In this document: in pieces, positions 34,795-45,958 of the stretch | Layout of the letters: each line of letters starts with the position of its first letter | How positions within the stretch are numbered: the stretch's first letter is position 1 | Source: Enoplolaimus lenunculus | Taxonomy: Eukaryota; Nematoda; Enoplea; Enoplida; Thoracostomopsidae | NCBI GenBank assembly: GCA_030248215.1 | Contig: JASANG010002028.1 | Location: forward strand, 149,758 to 213,757 | DNA length: 64,000 nucleotides | Reading direction: 5' to 3' | Made by a program: the position numbers and the translations under genes | The notes under the pieces: model-generated | Databases searched by the model: none | Told to the model about the DNA's origin: nothing | Seen by the model: the letters and a program-made list of their open reading frames with translations, nothing else

Positions 34795-34979
34795 CATGTT
34801 ACGTTAAGGGGCGTCCAGGTTTCTGGTGGGTCCATAAAAGAGTAGGTTAAGATTCTAGATTACATTTTTTGCTTACTTAGGGTTAGGCTTCGGCTTAAAA
34901 TTAGGAACACATTTCTGCAACGCTTAGGCTTACAAATACGCTTAATCTACTGTTACGCCCCTTAAAGTAACATTGGCCG
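34795..34979. mobile_element. TTAGGC-core MITE, type B
   Basis: ATGTTACGTTAAGGGGCGTC faces CCCCTTAAAGTAACATTGGC, with the AGATTCTAGATTACATTTTT module and short TTAGGC-like runs. Confidence 0.7.
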
Positions 34980-35852
34980 AAAATACAATGGGAGCTTAAA
35001 GTGAGCTCTAAATTTCAATTTTTAACATATATTTCAAGGAATTTTTGGGGTTTATATTCACTTTATACACCCTGGTATACGCCCTAGACCGGTCCCATTC
35101 TAGCTATGGATTAAGCCGCTGATGGCCCTGTTTTTAATTTTAAAATTAAAATATTGTGAGGGATTTCAACAATGAATTTTCTAAATAGTAAACATTTTAT
35201 TTTTAAATACGGAATACTATATGTTTTTGCTATACTTGCGCGTCAAAATTGTTTTTGGTCCTGCCAAAATTACCTAAAGTTTTTTGCGGTTCAAAGGCAA
35301 CGTTGTGCCTTAATCCGGCACTTTTCCAGTTACGTCTTCAGTGAATCCAGCTTAACCAATTTCAACTTTACATTCAACGCAAGTTTCTTCCTAAAAACGC
35401 CATACAGTTGATGCAAAAAAAACGAGTTGGATACATTCGCTAGATCGCTGCTATATACAGTGGTGAAAGCAACTTCGCGAACGAAGCGAGCGAGAAACCC
35501 AAGTGCAATTTTAATCATTTCTAAGATAGATAAACCTTACTCTTTTTTTGACGAAATTTTACGTTTTATGATATGCAAATTGTACCAAAAATAGAATGGA
35601 TTTTGCACTCCCTGCCTACCTCCCGGCTGCTGTACCACTGTTATTATCCAACCAACGAACATTGAAGCATCAATAATTTGAGCATACTTTTCAGTTGAAA
35701 GTTTTTAAAAAATAAAGTTTCCCAAAAATACACAATGCACAGTTTTTTTATTTACGTTCAAATAAACACAAATAAACCAGTAGTTGAGTAGTTTTCGTGT
35801 TCATCTAATTTTTCAAAATACATGGACGTTGACAGGTATATACACCTATGGG

Positions 35853-36272
35853 GCCGGGCCTGTAGCCACAGGGCGGCCAGGAGGCGTAGCCGTCCGAAAA
35901 AAAGTTTGAACCCGCCTATACAATTTTTAACCTTGATTGTAAAGTCATCGAAATCCCTAGAACCGTAGTGATCCGAATATGAGGAGAGATAATAAGATGG
36001 GGGTCTCCATTTTAAGTCCCAATCAATAGGACAAGCCATTGACACAATGGAAATAAACGTATAATTCAACGGATAATTGCAGTACCGAATATATCAGTAA
36101 CGAAGGTTGGCGGAGCGAGGGCTAAAAGTAAATAACAGTGCGTAACCGAACAGGGGTGCACTCTCTGTATAGGCCAAATACATATCAGTAACCCCCTCTT
36201 ATTGGGGTCACTACAGCATTTGCCTCTCGAAAAATCTTTAGCTCCGTAACAAGGTGACCTGGCTACGGACCT
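35853..36272. mobile_element. CCGTAGCC-family MITE interrupted by a CTGTAGTGACC MITE
   Basis: GGGCCTGTAGCCACAGGGC and TTTTAACCTTGATTGTAAAG on the left continue after 36214 as TTTGCCTCTCGAAAAATC and GTGACCTGGCTACGGACCTG. The interruption is the element at 35957-36214. Confidence 0.6.
35957..36214. mobile_element. CTGTAGTGACC MITE, nested
   Basis: CCGTAGTGATCCGAATATGA faces CCCTCTTATTGGGGTCACTA then CAG. The interior GTAACGAAGG and GCGTAACCGAACAGGGG matches 34640-34700. Confidence 0.65.
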
Positions 36273-36369
36273 GCCATAGTGGTAAAGTTGGATATTGCTT
36301 GGGTTGCAAATCTAAAAGCAAATTATTAGTGCGCAAAGAATTTGTAACTTCAAAAACGATAAAATTTCG

Positions 36370-36572
36370 CGGGCGGAACGTTTTTCTGCGTTCCTTTAAT
36401 AGAGTAAGCTTTAGCTTTAGACTAATTTTTTGCTTAAGCTTAGCCGTAAGCTTCTAGGCTTAGGTATATATAAATAAGGCTAATCCTTACGCTTAGGCTT
36501 AGGATTAGGCTTAGGCTTAGGCTTTAGGAAAACGCTTATACTACTGTTACGACCCTGTTCTATACTTTGGCC
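36370..36572. mobile_element. TTAGGC-core MITE, type A/C
   Basis: GCGGAACGTTTTTCTGCG, the TTAGCTTTAGACTAATTTTT module, four TTAGGC-type runs, then GACCCTGTTCTATACTTTGG and CC. The left terminal repeat is cut short. Confidence 0.6.
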
Positions 36573-36689
36573 ATCGATGCTTATATGGTGCATGGTTTAA
36601 CCATTGGCGTAGCCAGCAGTTTTGTTGGGGGGCACACAAATACTTTAAATATATAGTGTGTTAATCAATTTTTATCAATTAGCATGTGC

Positions 36690-37042
36690 AGCATGGTGCC
36701 AATCGGAACTGGATGATACCGTAATCGGAATCAACACCACAAATTTTGTGACAATACGTCTAATTTGTATTAACAAATATATTAATTTAGGGTATCTGTT
36801 ATCTGGCAACAATTTTGAAAAACGTCGCATTAAAATACGGGCATTGTTTTTGGTTCTGTAAACCTAAACTACAATCAATTATTGTTATTTTCAAAATAAA
36901 ACGGTAGTTTTGCATGTTTAGATGTTGAGATTGAGAGAATTTTTATGCAACTAAGGCATGATTAAATTAAAATTGCAAAAATTCGATTCCAATTGATTGT
37001 GCAATCGGAATCAAAATTGGAACTCGTTTTGAATCGGAATTC
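36690..37042. mobile_element. AATCGGAA-rich MITE, nested
   Basis: GGTGCCAATCGGAACTGGAT at the left and GTGCAATCGGAATCAAAATT then TTTTGAATCGGAATTC at the right, as in 3926-4294. Confidence 0.45.
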
Positions 37043-37049
37043 TAAAAAC

Positions 37050-37161
37050 CTAAGACAAGCTTAAGCTAAGCCTAAGCAAAAATTATTCTTAACATTTAAG
37101 TGTTCTCTACTGCGGTCTTGAAAGAAACCGGCCAGCGGGACACCACTAAAAGTAACATGGG
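37050..37161. mobile_element. TTAGGC-core MITE, type B, fragment
   Basis: CTTAAGCTAAGCCTAAGCAA, then a decayed module and CACTAAAAGTAACATGGGC at the right. Confidence 0.5.
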
Positions 37162-37929
37162 CTGATGTTTGTACGATTTGTATATATGTTCGAGCGAAAG
37201 GTAACGTTCGATAGAATCTCTGTTGCAGTGGTTTAAATCAGACGAAGACAAACCAAATCAACTCATTCATAGGGCCGGCGTTAAGATAGTCGGCCCGCCA
37301 AACCGGTCCAAGAGGGCCCCCAACAAAATGTTTTACAACTCTATAAACTTCGTGGTCAGCGAAAAAATTTCTTAGTTTGCCAAAGGAAAACGTCAACAAC
37401 TAGTGTATGGGAGCGAAACGCACAGGTCATCCTAGTTTCAATTTATTCAAAAATGAAATTTTTCCAAAAGCATTGGGGTTTCATGGCCCCTTTGGCGTCA
37501 CCCCGCTGGCTACGCCATTGGGTTCAACCCGATCCAAATTACTATTTAAATGCGTACGTTTTAACTGGATTAAAATGTTACGTTTTGATGCGATTACCAA
37601 CGTTTGTGTGAAGCTGTCATTCTACATATCTCAACAGCCAAACGACATCTTCGGTCCGCACATTTATGCAAATGTACACCCACTTTTTCTGGTGAGAAAT
37701 TTCAACTCCCACAGCTCTCATGGGGTGACACATCGCCCGACAACGCCCTGTCTAAGCCTATATTTTAAAGTTCGTTATGTGATAATAGTGAAAAAAAATT
37801 TGTTGGGGGACAATGCCTTGAAATGGTTGAACGAGCATGATAGATTGACGTACTGTTAAAAAATGACAACAAAATCGCTTGCAAACACTATTTTTAGGCA
37901 GATTTATATAAAAATTGCATCAAACGGCG

Positions 37930-38076
37930 ATCCATGTATAGAACAGGGCCGGAGCAGTAGTATAAACATATTCCTAAGCCTAAGCCTAAGCCTAAGCAAA
38001 AAATTAGTCTACAGCTTAAACTGACTATATTATAGCCCTCCGGAAAACAATCCGGCCCTGTTCTATACATGGGCCC
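37930..38076. mobile_element. TTAGGC-core MITE, type C, intact ends
   Basis: TCCATGTATAGAACAGGGCC faces CGGCCCTGTTCTATACATGG. The core is CCTAAGCCTAAGCCTAAG then AAATTAGTCTACAGCTTAAA. One of the best-preserved copies. Confidence 0.8.
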
Positions 38077-38932
38077 AAGCGGCTAAGATGATTTAGTATT
38101 TTATTAAGCATACGATGCTATATTTATGTAAAAGCGCAAGAATATACAACTGGATACATTCAGTGTCGAAGCGAACGACCCACTGCGCATTGCGTATTTT
38201 GACTTTTATTCCATCTCCTTTATTTTTTTATGGGAACAAACTTATACAATATTCATTTCTTACTGTTAGGTTTAGGGATATCCTTAGATGATTAATGTAA
38301 AAATTAGACAAACAGTTTGATTTAAAGTAAATTTATTTATAAAAATTCTTAGACTTAGGCTTATCCTTAGATGATTACTGTAAAAATAGCCATACAGTTT
38401 CGTAATGAATAGTTGTCGGCTTGTAACTGGCGACAATAAATCAGGTGATCATGAAAACTATAAACGTAAAAGCGGACACCAATATTTAAAGGAACCAAAT
38501 ATCCTGTTACACCATATCAATTGCGCATGATACAAAGCTCTTGTCTTGAGGTTCCGCATTGGTACCAAATGTACCCTGCATGCGTTGGGGTTTTGATAGA
38601 TCTTCCGATTTAAAAGGAGGGTACAATCTGTTCGAACGATGACATTCTATGTATCCGGCATCAGAAATGTTCCACTTATACAATTTAGAGGCAGCGCATG
38701 TGACAGCGACCCCCTGTAAATAAAGGAATTCCGCCAAAACACGCAACGCCCGGCGGTACATTTTGTACCATGCGGAACATCAAGAGTTGCATACTCTTGT
38801 ATCATGCACTCTTGAAACTGTACTACTTACATGTGCTATCAAAATTATATTTCAGCATCTTATAAAAATGTTTAATATTCAAAAAATGTATAAGGTTTTA
38901 CACGCGCAAGCGTGCAAAATCTATACAAAATA

Positions 38933-39129
38933 CGGCCCACGTTACTTTAATGGTCGTCCAGGTTTCTCGTGGGTCCATAAACCAGTAAGTTTAGATTTTC
39001 GATTACATTTTTTGCTTAGACTTAGGCTTAGGCTTAGGCTTAGGAACACATTTTTGCAACGCATACGCTTAGGCGTAGGCTTATGAATACGCTAAATCTA
39101 CTGTTACGCCCCTTAAAGTAACATTGGCC
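38933..39129. mobile_element. TTAGGC-core MITE, type B
   Basis: GGCCCACGTTACTTTAATGG faces CCCCTTAAAGTAACATTGGC. The run GACTTAGGCTTAGGCTTAGG sits in the middle. Confidence 0.75.
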
Positions 39130-39540
39130 CAAAATACAGTGGGCACGAGCAAAAAACAATATAATCTCCCGTTTCAATCGATTGCAGGGATAAACATTAA
39201 AATTCATAGAGGATCAACCAACTGTTCCCCCTGAATGCTGTTTTTTTCGGGGAGAGACAATTTTTTGACGGAAGGGGGGCGTATATGTAAGCAAAAATAC
39301 GCTGCGTAGTTGGGTTTGCAAATGCAGAACGTTGAAAAGATTGCGTTTTATCAATATCTGTGATTGAGTCTGCTGCACCATACGAAGCTGCTCATATCTG
39401 CGTTCGCGACTTTAGTCGAGCGGTTGCCATAGAATGATGTTGATTTTGAAAATTTTTTGCATATTTCTTCTTTATCAAGACGTTCTGATTATCGTCCCGC
39501 GCGTAAGACGAGAATTGATCAAAAAGGTAGAATATTTAGT

Positions 39541-39650
39541 TGGGCCACTATGAACAAGATTGACGGAACTGTAGTATAGGCATATTTCTAAGAGTAAGCC
39601 TGAGCCTGAGCCTAAAGTGAAAAATTATCTATAGCTGAAGTTTGCTCTAT
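39541..39650. mobile_element. TTAGGC-core MITE, type C, right-truncated
   Basis: TGGGCCACTATGAACAAGAT, then GGAACTGTAGTATAGGCATA and decayed CCTGAG units with the AATTATCTATAGCTGAAG module. The right end is lost. Confidence 0.5.
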
Positions 39651-40091
39651 TGCAGTAAAAGCTGTGTTGTCCATCGAATTGGTCATCAATTTCGAATAGC
39701 TTGGAAAAGCAGGACAGAGTTGAGCAGCGGGGACTGCCGGACAGCCGGAACTGCAGAACAGCCGGAAGAAGGACATCCGGGACAACAGGAACAGCAGGAT
39801 AGTTTTAGCTGTACCGGTAAAAATTGTGTCGTGTTGGTGGGGGCCTAATGCGCGATAGCCCCCTCCTGCTTAGGGTCCCATGAAAACGAGAGGGGTTCAT
39901 AGAGAAGCAGGAGTGTACTCAGCGACAATTTGTCTACACCTCTACAGTGTACTCCGGCTTGTTGTTGTCGTAATGTTCACTGTAGCCGCGTGGGTCTGAA
40001 TTGCATGCAAACGTAATTTCTGTCGCTTCAACTGAAGCCTAAATGAATCCCAGGTCTTTGACATTAAAATGACTGGGGAATATATTTAGAG

Positions 40092-40246
40092 TTGCGCTAC
40101 ACTTGTCGGGCGACGCTGTCCATCACCGTCCTGTACCGTGTGTCACCGTCCGTCACTACACGGTATCGTACGTGAGTTATTTGCGTACGATACGGTGACG
40201 GACGTCGACGGACGGGTAACGCACGGTGACGGACGGCGCCATAGGT
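40092..40246. repeat. CGTCACCG inverted-repeat element
   Basis: TTGCGCTACACTTGTCGGGC and ACGCTGTCCATCACCGTCC face GGTGACGGACGTCGACGGAC and GGTGACGGACGGCGCC. It is the best copy of the family also at 1300 and 29946. Confidence 0.55.
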
Positions 40247-40254
40247 TTTTTGTG

Positions 40255-40531
40255 CCAACACAATTGAGACGTACAATTGTTGATCGGGCTTTCTAAAGTT
40301 TTGAAGAAATAATGGCGGATGCACCGAAATTATTAAAATTGTGGGTGAATATCGTAATTTTTGTTTCAGTTCGGACAATAGCATCACAGCTGTATAATGA
40401 ACAATTGCGCGCAATTTACGTAGTTTATAACTAATTTTGAATTAATCGAATTTCTGGTATTTCTATAACGGAAACGGATCCAGATTTTTACCGGAAACGG
40501 AAACCGAAACGAATATGCGGTTACACCCTGG
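40255..40531. mobile_element. GGGTGTAA...CCGGAAACGG family MITE
   Basis: GGATGCACCGAAATTATTAA inside and TTTTTACCGGAAACGGAAAC then GCGGTTACACCCTGG at the right, parallel to 2021-2327. Confidence 0.45.
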
Positions 40532-40753
40532 TTAACAGTTTATTTTTGGGCAACGAGACCAAAGGACAGAATTAAAGAACAAGTTCAAAATATATCGCTC
40601 AACCTTATGACTTAATACTCACAGCCTGAATATCTCGGGAAGGGAGATACATATTTCCCTATTCAATATACGTAAACTTTCGTTTTCGGCTTATGTTTCG
40701 TATTTGTGGTTATGACGGTTCCAAACAGTCACTATTTATTGCACCATTATCAA

Positions 40754-41538
40754 CAGGGTGCAACCGAACACCAAAAAGTGACACAACCGGAGCCACAGCC
40801 GCATAATCTATTATTCGCCCGGAACCGGAGCCGGAGCCAGAACCGGATAATGAATTCAATTTTAATACTAGATTGCATTCAGATATCAGAACGCAGCTTA
40901 CAAATTTTTCTTCCTTCAAAGTATTTACGCGACAAAATTTAATATCTCGCGCCGATGCATTTTTAACACCTTAATAACGATCCCTATTGTACTATTCTAT
41001 GTTTTTGTAGCGTTGCGTTCAGTTGCAATATTCATTTAGCTCGTGTTCCCTATATGGGAATCTAGTTTTCTGTAGGTCAAAGGTGGCTAAGATCAGGGAT
41101 GGCAGTCTCGGCCTCAATCTCAGCAAGTCTCGGTATTTGGCAAGTGTCGGTTTTTTGAGTCTCGGAGGTGTGGAACCGACTCTAGAAATAATTTCGTTTG
41201 AAAATATACGTTTTTCGGTGATGACCAAAATTTGACCGAGACAGACACTTTTTGTTATCGGTGTCCAGCTATTAGTTTTGCTTACTTCTTCATAGAACCA
41301 TTTTTTCGCTGAATTTAGGCTTAGCCTTAGGAGTGCTGATGATGTTTTCCAGCTTTATTGTTACCCGTCACATGCAAAAGAATCAGTCAGTCTAATTCGC
41401 GCTTTGCATAAATACAAATGATGGTATAAGTTTTTTTAAGTTTTTTTAATAATAATATCCGGCAAATTAAAATACCGGAGCCAGAGCCGGATGTCGATTT
41501 TTTGCCGGATACGGAGCCGGATATACGGTTGCACCCTG
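40754..41538. mobile_element. hAT-like element, CAGGGTGCAACCG ends
   Basis: CAGGGTGCAACCG faces CGGTTGCACCCTG, with subterminal CCGGAGCCGGAGCC and CCGGATACGGAGCCGG. Flanks ATTATCAA and ATCATCAC match at 6 of 8 positions. A GTCTCGG-family fragment lies inside at about 41094-41250. No transposase is seen. Confidence 0.7.
41094..41250. mobile_element. GGTCTCGG-family MITE fragment, nested
   Basis: CAGGGATGGCAGTCTCGGCC at the left and AATTTGACCGAGACAGACAC at the right, related to 4954-5598. Confidence 0.5.
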
Positions 41539-41773
41539 ATCATCACAGAGCGACCCCATAATCTAGTAGTTTGACGCGATGGATACAGCCATAGTTTCTT
41601 AGTTGTCAAAAAATTTGTTAGTTTTGCAATGCGAACTTGCGCGTTTAAAACTCAAAACGCTGGCTTTTAAAGCTCTTGGATTCCTGAACTTTGGTTTGTT
41701 AACCCATCAGCATTTGTAGCCAAGATTTAATTTCGGAAGCGTTTAATCTTGGCCCGTAAAGGCGAATAGCATC

Positions 41774-41993
41774 GGCCCATGTAAAGATCAGGGGCGGAAC
41801 GTTTTTCTGTGGGAGTAGTATAGAGTTAGCTTCAGCTTCAGAGTAATTTTTTTGGTTGGTTTAGGCTTAGGCTTAGGCTTAGGCTTAGGAATAAAGTCAG
41901 TCGTACGCTTACGCTTAGGCTTAGGCTTAGGCTTAGGCTTAGGCTTAGGAACATGCTTATAATACTGTTCCGCCCTTATTCTTTACATTGGCC
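41774..41993. mobile_element. TTAGGC-core MITE, type A, well preserved
   Basis: GGCCCATGTAAAGATCAGGG then GCGGAACG faces TTCCGCCCTTATTCTTTACA then TTGGCC. Two long perfect TTAGGC runs flank the linker AATAAAGTCAGTCGTACGCT. Confidence 0.8.
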
Positions 41994-41996
41994 ATA

Positions 41997-42196
41997 GCAG
42001 TTAGCGATAGCAGGTTTTCAAACTGACGAACCTCTGCAATTGCGGATCTCAAAATTAGTATACAGAAGAAGACAAATCAAATGCTTAAATTGTACTCAAT
42101 TTTGAACCTCGTCATGCGCTGATTTGAAAGTTACAAGACCTATCATTAACTGGTAATAGGTGCTAGACACGTTTGAGAATACGACCCTTAATACGT
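41997..42196. mobile_element. GGTGATAGGT-family MITE
   Basis: AGTTAGCGATAGCAGGTTTT at the left and CCTATCATTAACTGGTAATA then GTTTGAGAATACG at the right; the AGAAGACAAATCAAATGC interior is shared with 58855-59031. It directly abuts the TTAGGC-core MITE. Confidence 0.5.
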
Positions 42197-42308
42197 ATAA
42201 AATATTTATTGACCTCTCGGCACCACAATTGTATTCTAAAGCCTTTTTCAGTTCGTTTATTCGAACAAGAAATTTCACGAAGCGACATATCCCATTTATC
42301 GCTCCCCT

Positions 42309-42567
42309 GGCCCCTGTTACTTTAAGGGACGTCCCGGTTTCTGGTGGATCTATAAAAGAGTGGGTTTAGATTCTAGATTGCAATTTTTGCTTAGGATTAG
42401 GCTTAGGCTTAGGCTTAGATTTACGCTTAGGAACGCACTTTTACAACGCTTAAGCTTAAGCTTAGCCTTTAGGTTTACGCTTAGGAACGCACTTTTACAA
42501 CGCTTAGGCTTAAGCTTAGCCTTACGAATACGCTTAATCTACTATTACGGCCCTAAGTAGCATTGAC
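42309..42567. mobile_element. TTAGGC-core MITE, type B, with duplicated core
   Basis: GGCCCCTGTTACTTTAAGGG at the left and CGGCCCTAAGTAGCATTG at the right. The block TTTACGCTTAGGAACGCACT then TTTACAACGCTTA occurs twice in tandem. Confidence 0.7.
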
Positions 42568-42739
42568 TGCTTCCTCTGTATGCGTCAATGTGGTCCATGC
42601 TATCTATTTCGATTTATCAATATACATCAAATACATAAGACGCATTGAACCGAAAAAGCTTTAGCTGCAATATATCTCTATTCTGCCACGGTACACCTAT
42701 AGAATACATCGATCTTCGTCAATAAGATAAATGAACCCG

Positions 42740-43010
42740 AAAGATGAGCGGCTGATTGGCCGAATGGATTTTTGCGAACCGCAACGCAATCACGTCGGAC
42801 GGCTATAAATCCCCGTGCGGTCACCGGTTCGAACCCTTGAGGAGGCACTTGTAAAATGTTTAACCAAGCGGACAATAACCAGAGTATTGGAGTATAAGAG
42901 TGACAGGCCGAGATTAAACGGCTTCGATAAAACATTTTCGGACTGACGAATTAGGTGTCTAAGAACTGCGCTAGAATCCCTAGTTCTATGTTTTATATTT
43001 AGCAAACCTT
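42740..43010 (+). mobile_element. tRNA-derived SINE (Ser/Leu-like head)
   Basis: GATTGGCCGAATGGATT fits the A box of a class II tRNA and GGTTCGAACCC (42826-42836) is a near-perfect B box, about 80 bases apart with a long variable region. A non-tRNA body follows. Limits are approximate. Confidence 0.5.
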
Positions 43011-43510
43011 CTAAGAATCAGGCACGGTCTTTAGTCAGGTGATGTATTTTAAATCGTATCGGATTGTTCATTAAGGGTTGATATTGTCGAATGTGTGTAG
43101 CAGCCACTGTCAGTTCCACTGGCCGATTCAAGACGGGCCACCATGGCCTACCTCTTTCTCCCGACAGGAATCAAAACGTCAGATTTTGTAGTTTAAGATT
43201 TGGCACTAAAATGGCGCTAATAGGCTCTAATAGCCATATATTTCTAGTTACATCTCGGCTTCGCTTTCAGTAATTTTTGGATCCGCCAATCGTCATGTTA
43301 ATAAAAGTGTTGCAACCTGAAACTGGTTGACAACCGTTTGATGATTTAATCATTCGGTTTATAAGCCTTGGGGGCACATTCCCTTGACACATTTAAAGCT
43401 AAGGATTGGGCTTAAGCTCAATGTATGCTTATACTTAGAAAAAGTACAACAGCCGCCTTATGCAGTAGAGTTTATTAAATAAAAAAATTGAGTATGGTGT
43501 AACTTATTTT

Positions 43511-43690
43511 GGTCCATGTAAAGATCAGAAGCGGAACGTTGTTCTGTCAGACGGCAATACAGTATACTCTTAAGCGTTCGAGTAATTTCTTTGTTTACGC
43601 TTAGGCTTAGGTATGCCTATGCTCATTTTTACGCTTTGGCTTAGGAATATGCTTATACTACTGTTTTACAGCCCTGCTCTTTGCCATATG
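43511..43690. mobile_element. TTAGGC-core MITE, type A
   Basis: GGTCCATGTAAAGATCAGAA then GCGGAACG; the right end reads CAGCCCTGCTCTTTGCCATA. Short TTAGGC runs and the GCCTATGCTCATTTTTACGC linker are present. Confidence 0.7.
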
Positions 43691-43739
43691 TTTTAACGAT
43701 CAACCGTTATATATGCACTATCTAAATCGTTATACATCG

Positions 43740-43881
43740 GGTCCGTAGACAAGGGGGGCAGTGGGGCTCAACCCCCCTAGATTTTCAACCTTGTTTGTAA
43801 GTCATTAAAAACCTTGAAATGCCTCTCGAGAAAATTTTTTAGCCTCCCCCGCTAGCAAAGTGAGCTGGCTACGGGCGTGTT
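43740..43881. mobile_element. CCGTAGCC-family MITE
   Basis: GGGTCCGTAGACAAGGGGGG at the left and AGTGAGCTGGCTACGGGCGT at the right; inside TTTTCAACCTTGTTTGTAAG then TCATTAAAAACCTTG, the family core. Confidence 0.65.
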
Positions 43882-44061
43882 ATACATACTTTTCGAGTTA
43901 TGCATAGATTTGTTACATATACTCAGTTGTATCTAACCAAATATATCACAACCTTCTAGTCAGGATTTGAGTTCGAGACGGTAATTCCATGTTCCAGAAA
44001 AGTTTTCTCTTCCGAACGTTATTCTTTGGTCTGTTCGGAGTGGTTTTCTAGTTTCTTCAGA

Positions 44062-44244
44062 CAATGGCGGATCCACGGGGGGCACCCCGGCCGTGGCCCC
44101 CCCAACAGCATCTCGACAAAAATTATATTGGGACTCAAAATGTGGAGCCCCCTTTTATTTCGGTCACTACAGTATGGGTCAAAAATAAGTTTATTACCTG
44201 TGAAATTTTGGCCCCCCCATTTTGAGATCCTGGATCCGCCACTG
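44062..44244. mobile_element. hAT MITE with exact 8-bp target duplication
   Basis: CAATGGCGGATCCACGG faces CTGGATCCGCCACTG. The flanks are exact TCTTCAGA repeats at 44054-44061 and 44245-44252. Inside, CCCCCTTTTATTTCGGTCAC then TACAGTA looks like a solo end of the CTGTAGTGACC family. Confidence 0.85.
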
Positions 44245-44702
44245 TCTTCAGAAATATCTGTGGTGGATATGTCTTTCATCAATGTATACACGCCTCAAAA
44301 GATAAACTATAGACATTATGGTTTTTTATTTCCAGGTTATTATTGAGTATTCCATTTTGGTGGCAATTAAAGTTTTAAGGTGCCGAGATTTTAGTCGTTA
44401 TAACGAAGGCCGCAATATGCTTGAGTGGAAAATTAATTGGACTACCTGAACAAATTGTGCACGCCTGACCAAACATGTATTTTATAAAATTCTAGTTACA
44501 AAGTTTTACCTGCGGCATAAAGGTTGCGAATCATATGAATTTTGCCCAACTTGGGCATTTTTTTCTAGTATAAAACACTGACAAAGAGATAGCTACCAGT
44601 TATTGGCAGAATCAGCTCAAAAACCGTTATTCAATACACGTTAACTTTTATACAGCGTAAATACACCACCGACCGACATTAAATAAAACTTTATAGCCAG
44701 CG

Positions 44703-44798
44703 ATGAAGATTGATCATTTGACCGGAAACGTTTTGACAGCAGTTGTTGTGGTGGCTGCGTTTTTGTTCAATTTTCTCAAATTCAAACCGCTGAATAAT
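44703..44798 (+). CDS. Putative first coding exon of an unidentified gene
   Basis: From ATG at 44703 the frame stays open for exactly 32 codons to a strong donor (AAT then GTAAGTATC) in phase 0. The translation begins MKIDHLTGN and continues LTAVVVVAAFLFNFL, a hydrophobic stretch of about 15-18 residues that could be a signal anchor or a first membrane segment, followed by KFKPLNN. I do not recognise the protein. No matching downstream exon on the plus strand was found before the window ends, so the gene would need long introns, or the call is wrong. The sequence shows no repeat-family signature, unlike its surroundings. Confidence 0.35.
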
Positions 44799-45733
44799 GT
44801 AAGTATCTTTAGAACGATGTAGGGCTTAGGAATTACGAAAAATGTATAAAGTGCTTAAACCGGGTAGTGTAGTTGTTCTAAGCCTAAGCTTTAACCTTAA
44901 ATAGTAAGCCTAAGCCTTAACCTTATGTCGGGAAATTATTTAAGATCTATGCATATATATTTTCTAAAAGACAGTAACCGGATGGTACATTTATCGGCAG
45001 CGTAGCCGAGATTTTAGTTAAGGATAGTGTTTACGTTTTAGAGAAAATGCTTTTGACCTCTACAATGCAACAAAGTGTTATTCTAAGGTCTGTTCAAAGT
45101 GACTATTTCTTGTCTGCAGAAGTTTCAGTAGGGGATACATTAGCTTCTTTCAATTCCGTTCTTTTTTTGGTACCGACACCTGAATATGTTAAATAGAAAA
45201 ACGGAAGAAGTGAAAGCTCTGAGTCGCATCGAGTATATCCGTTTTAAGGTTTAATGCCCGATAGTTACATTATATCCGCTGTTGAATTAATTCTGACTCT
45301 TGTACACTTTGTTTCTGTACACAAATAATGGGCTTAAAATTAGGCTCACGAAACGGCTTAAGCAAACCGGCCGATCCGGGACGCCTGACGCTGTGATTAG
45401 TCCAAATTTGCGTTTTTTAAATAAGTTCAAATTACAGTTCGAACGCAACAAATTCAGAAACAAAACACATGAAAATGTCAGCCTGGGAGTTATAATTTAT
45501 CAACAAATTGTTGGTTTTGCAAATGCTTTAGGTTTGGGCAGATGTTTGGCAAACCGTTTTCTAAACTTGAAGCCTATTAGCCTGATCATAAACCTTAGCG
45601 TAAACCTAAGCCTTTGAGAAGTATTAAGTGTACAAGAGTGTTTTACTATTGTTATCAAAAACAAATTTTCCAGCTTACATGTTGCTATAACAAGCGAAGA
45701 TACACAGAGTTCACTTTTGGATTCTTCATTTTT

Positions 45734-45928
45734 TGTAAAGATCCGGCGCGGAACGTTTTTCTGTGGGACTATAAAAGAGTAAGCTTAAACTTAAGATTAA
45801 TTTATTTCCTTGGCTTAGGCTTAGGTTTAGGCGTAGGCTTAGGAATATGCTCATTCTTACGCTTTAGGCTTAGGATTATGCTTACGAATGTGTTTATAAT
45901 ACTGTTCCGCCCCTGCTTTACATTGGCC
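45734..45928. mobile_element. TTAGGC-core MITE, type A
   Basis: TGTAAAGATCCGGCGCGGAA faces TTCCGCCCCTGCTTTACATT then GGCC. The AAGCTTAAACTTAAGATTAA module and TTAGGC runs with the ATATGCTCATTCTTACGC linker are present. Confidence 0.75.
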
Positions 45929-45958
45929 AAGGCGTGTTATATTCATAACCCTTTCTCA

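Larger units (their letters stand above)
36602..37520. mobile_element. hAT-like element, CATTGGCGTAGCC ends, carrying nested MITEs
   Basis: CATTGGCGTAGCCAGC faces GCTGGCTACGCCATTG. Flanks GGTTTAAC (36594-36601) and GGTTCAAC (37521-37528) match at 7 of 8 positions. It contains an AATCGGAA-rich MITE (36690-37042) and a TTAGGC-core fragment (37050-37161). The 150-residue open frame that starts inside it and crosses its right end is not a gene. Confidence 0.7.

Noticed and set aside
37407-37859. 150-codon plus-strand open frame
   Set aside because: It crosses the right end of the hAT-like element at 37520 and shows no recognisable domain.
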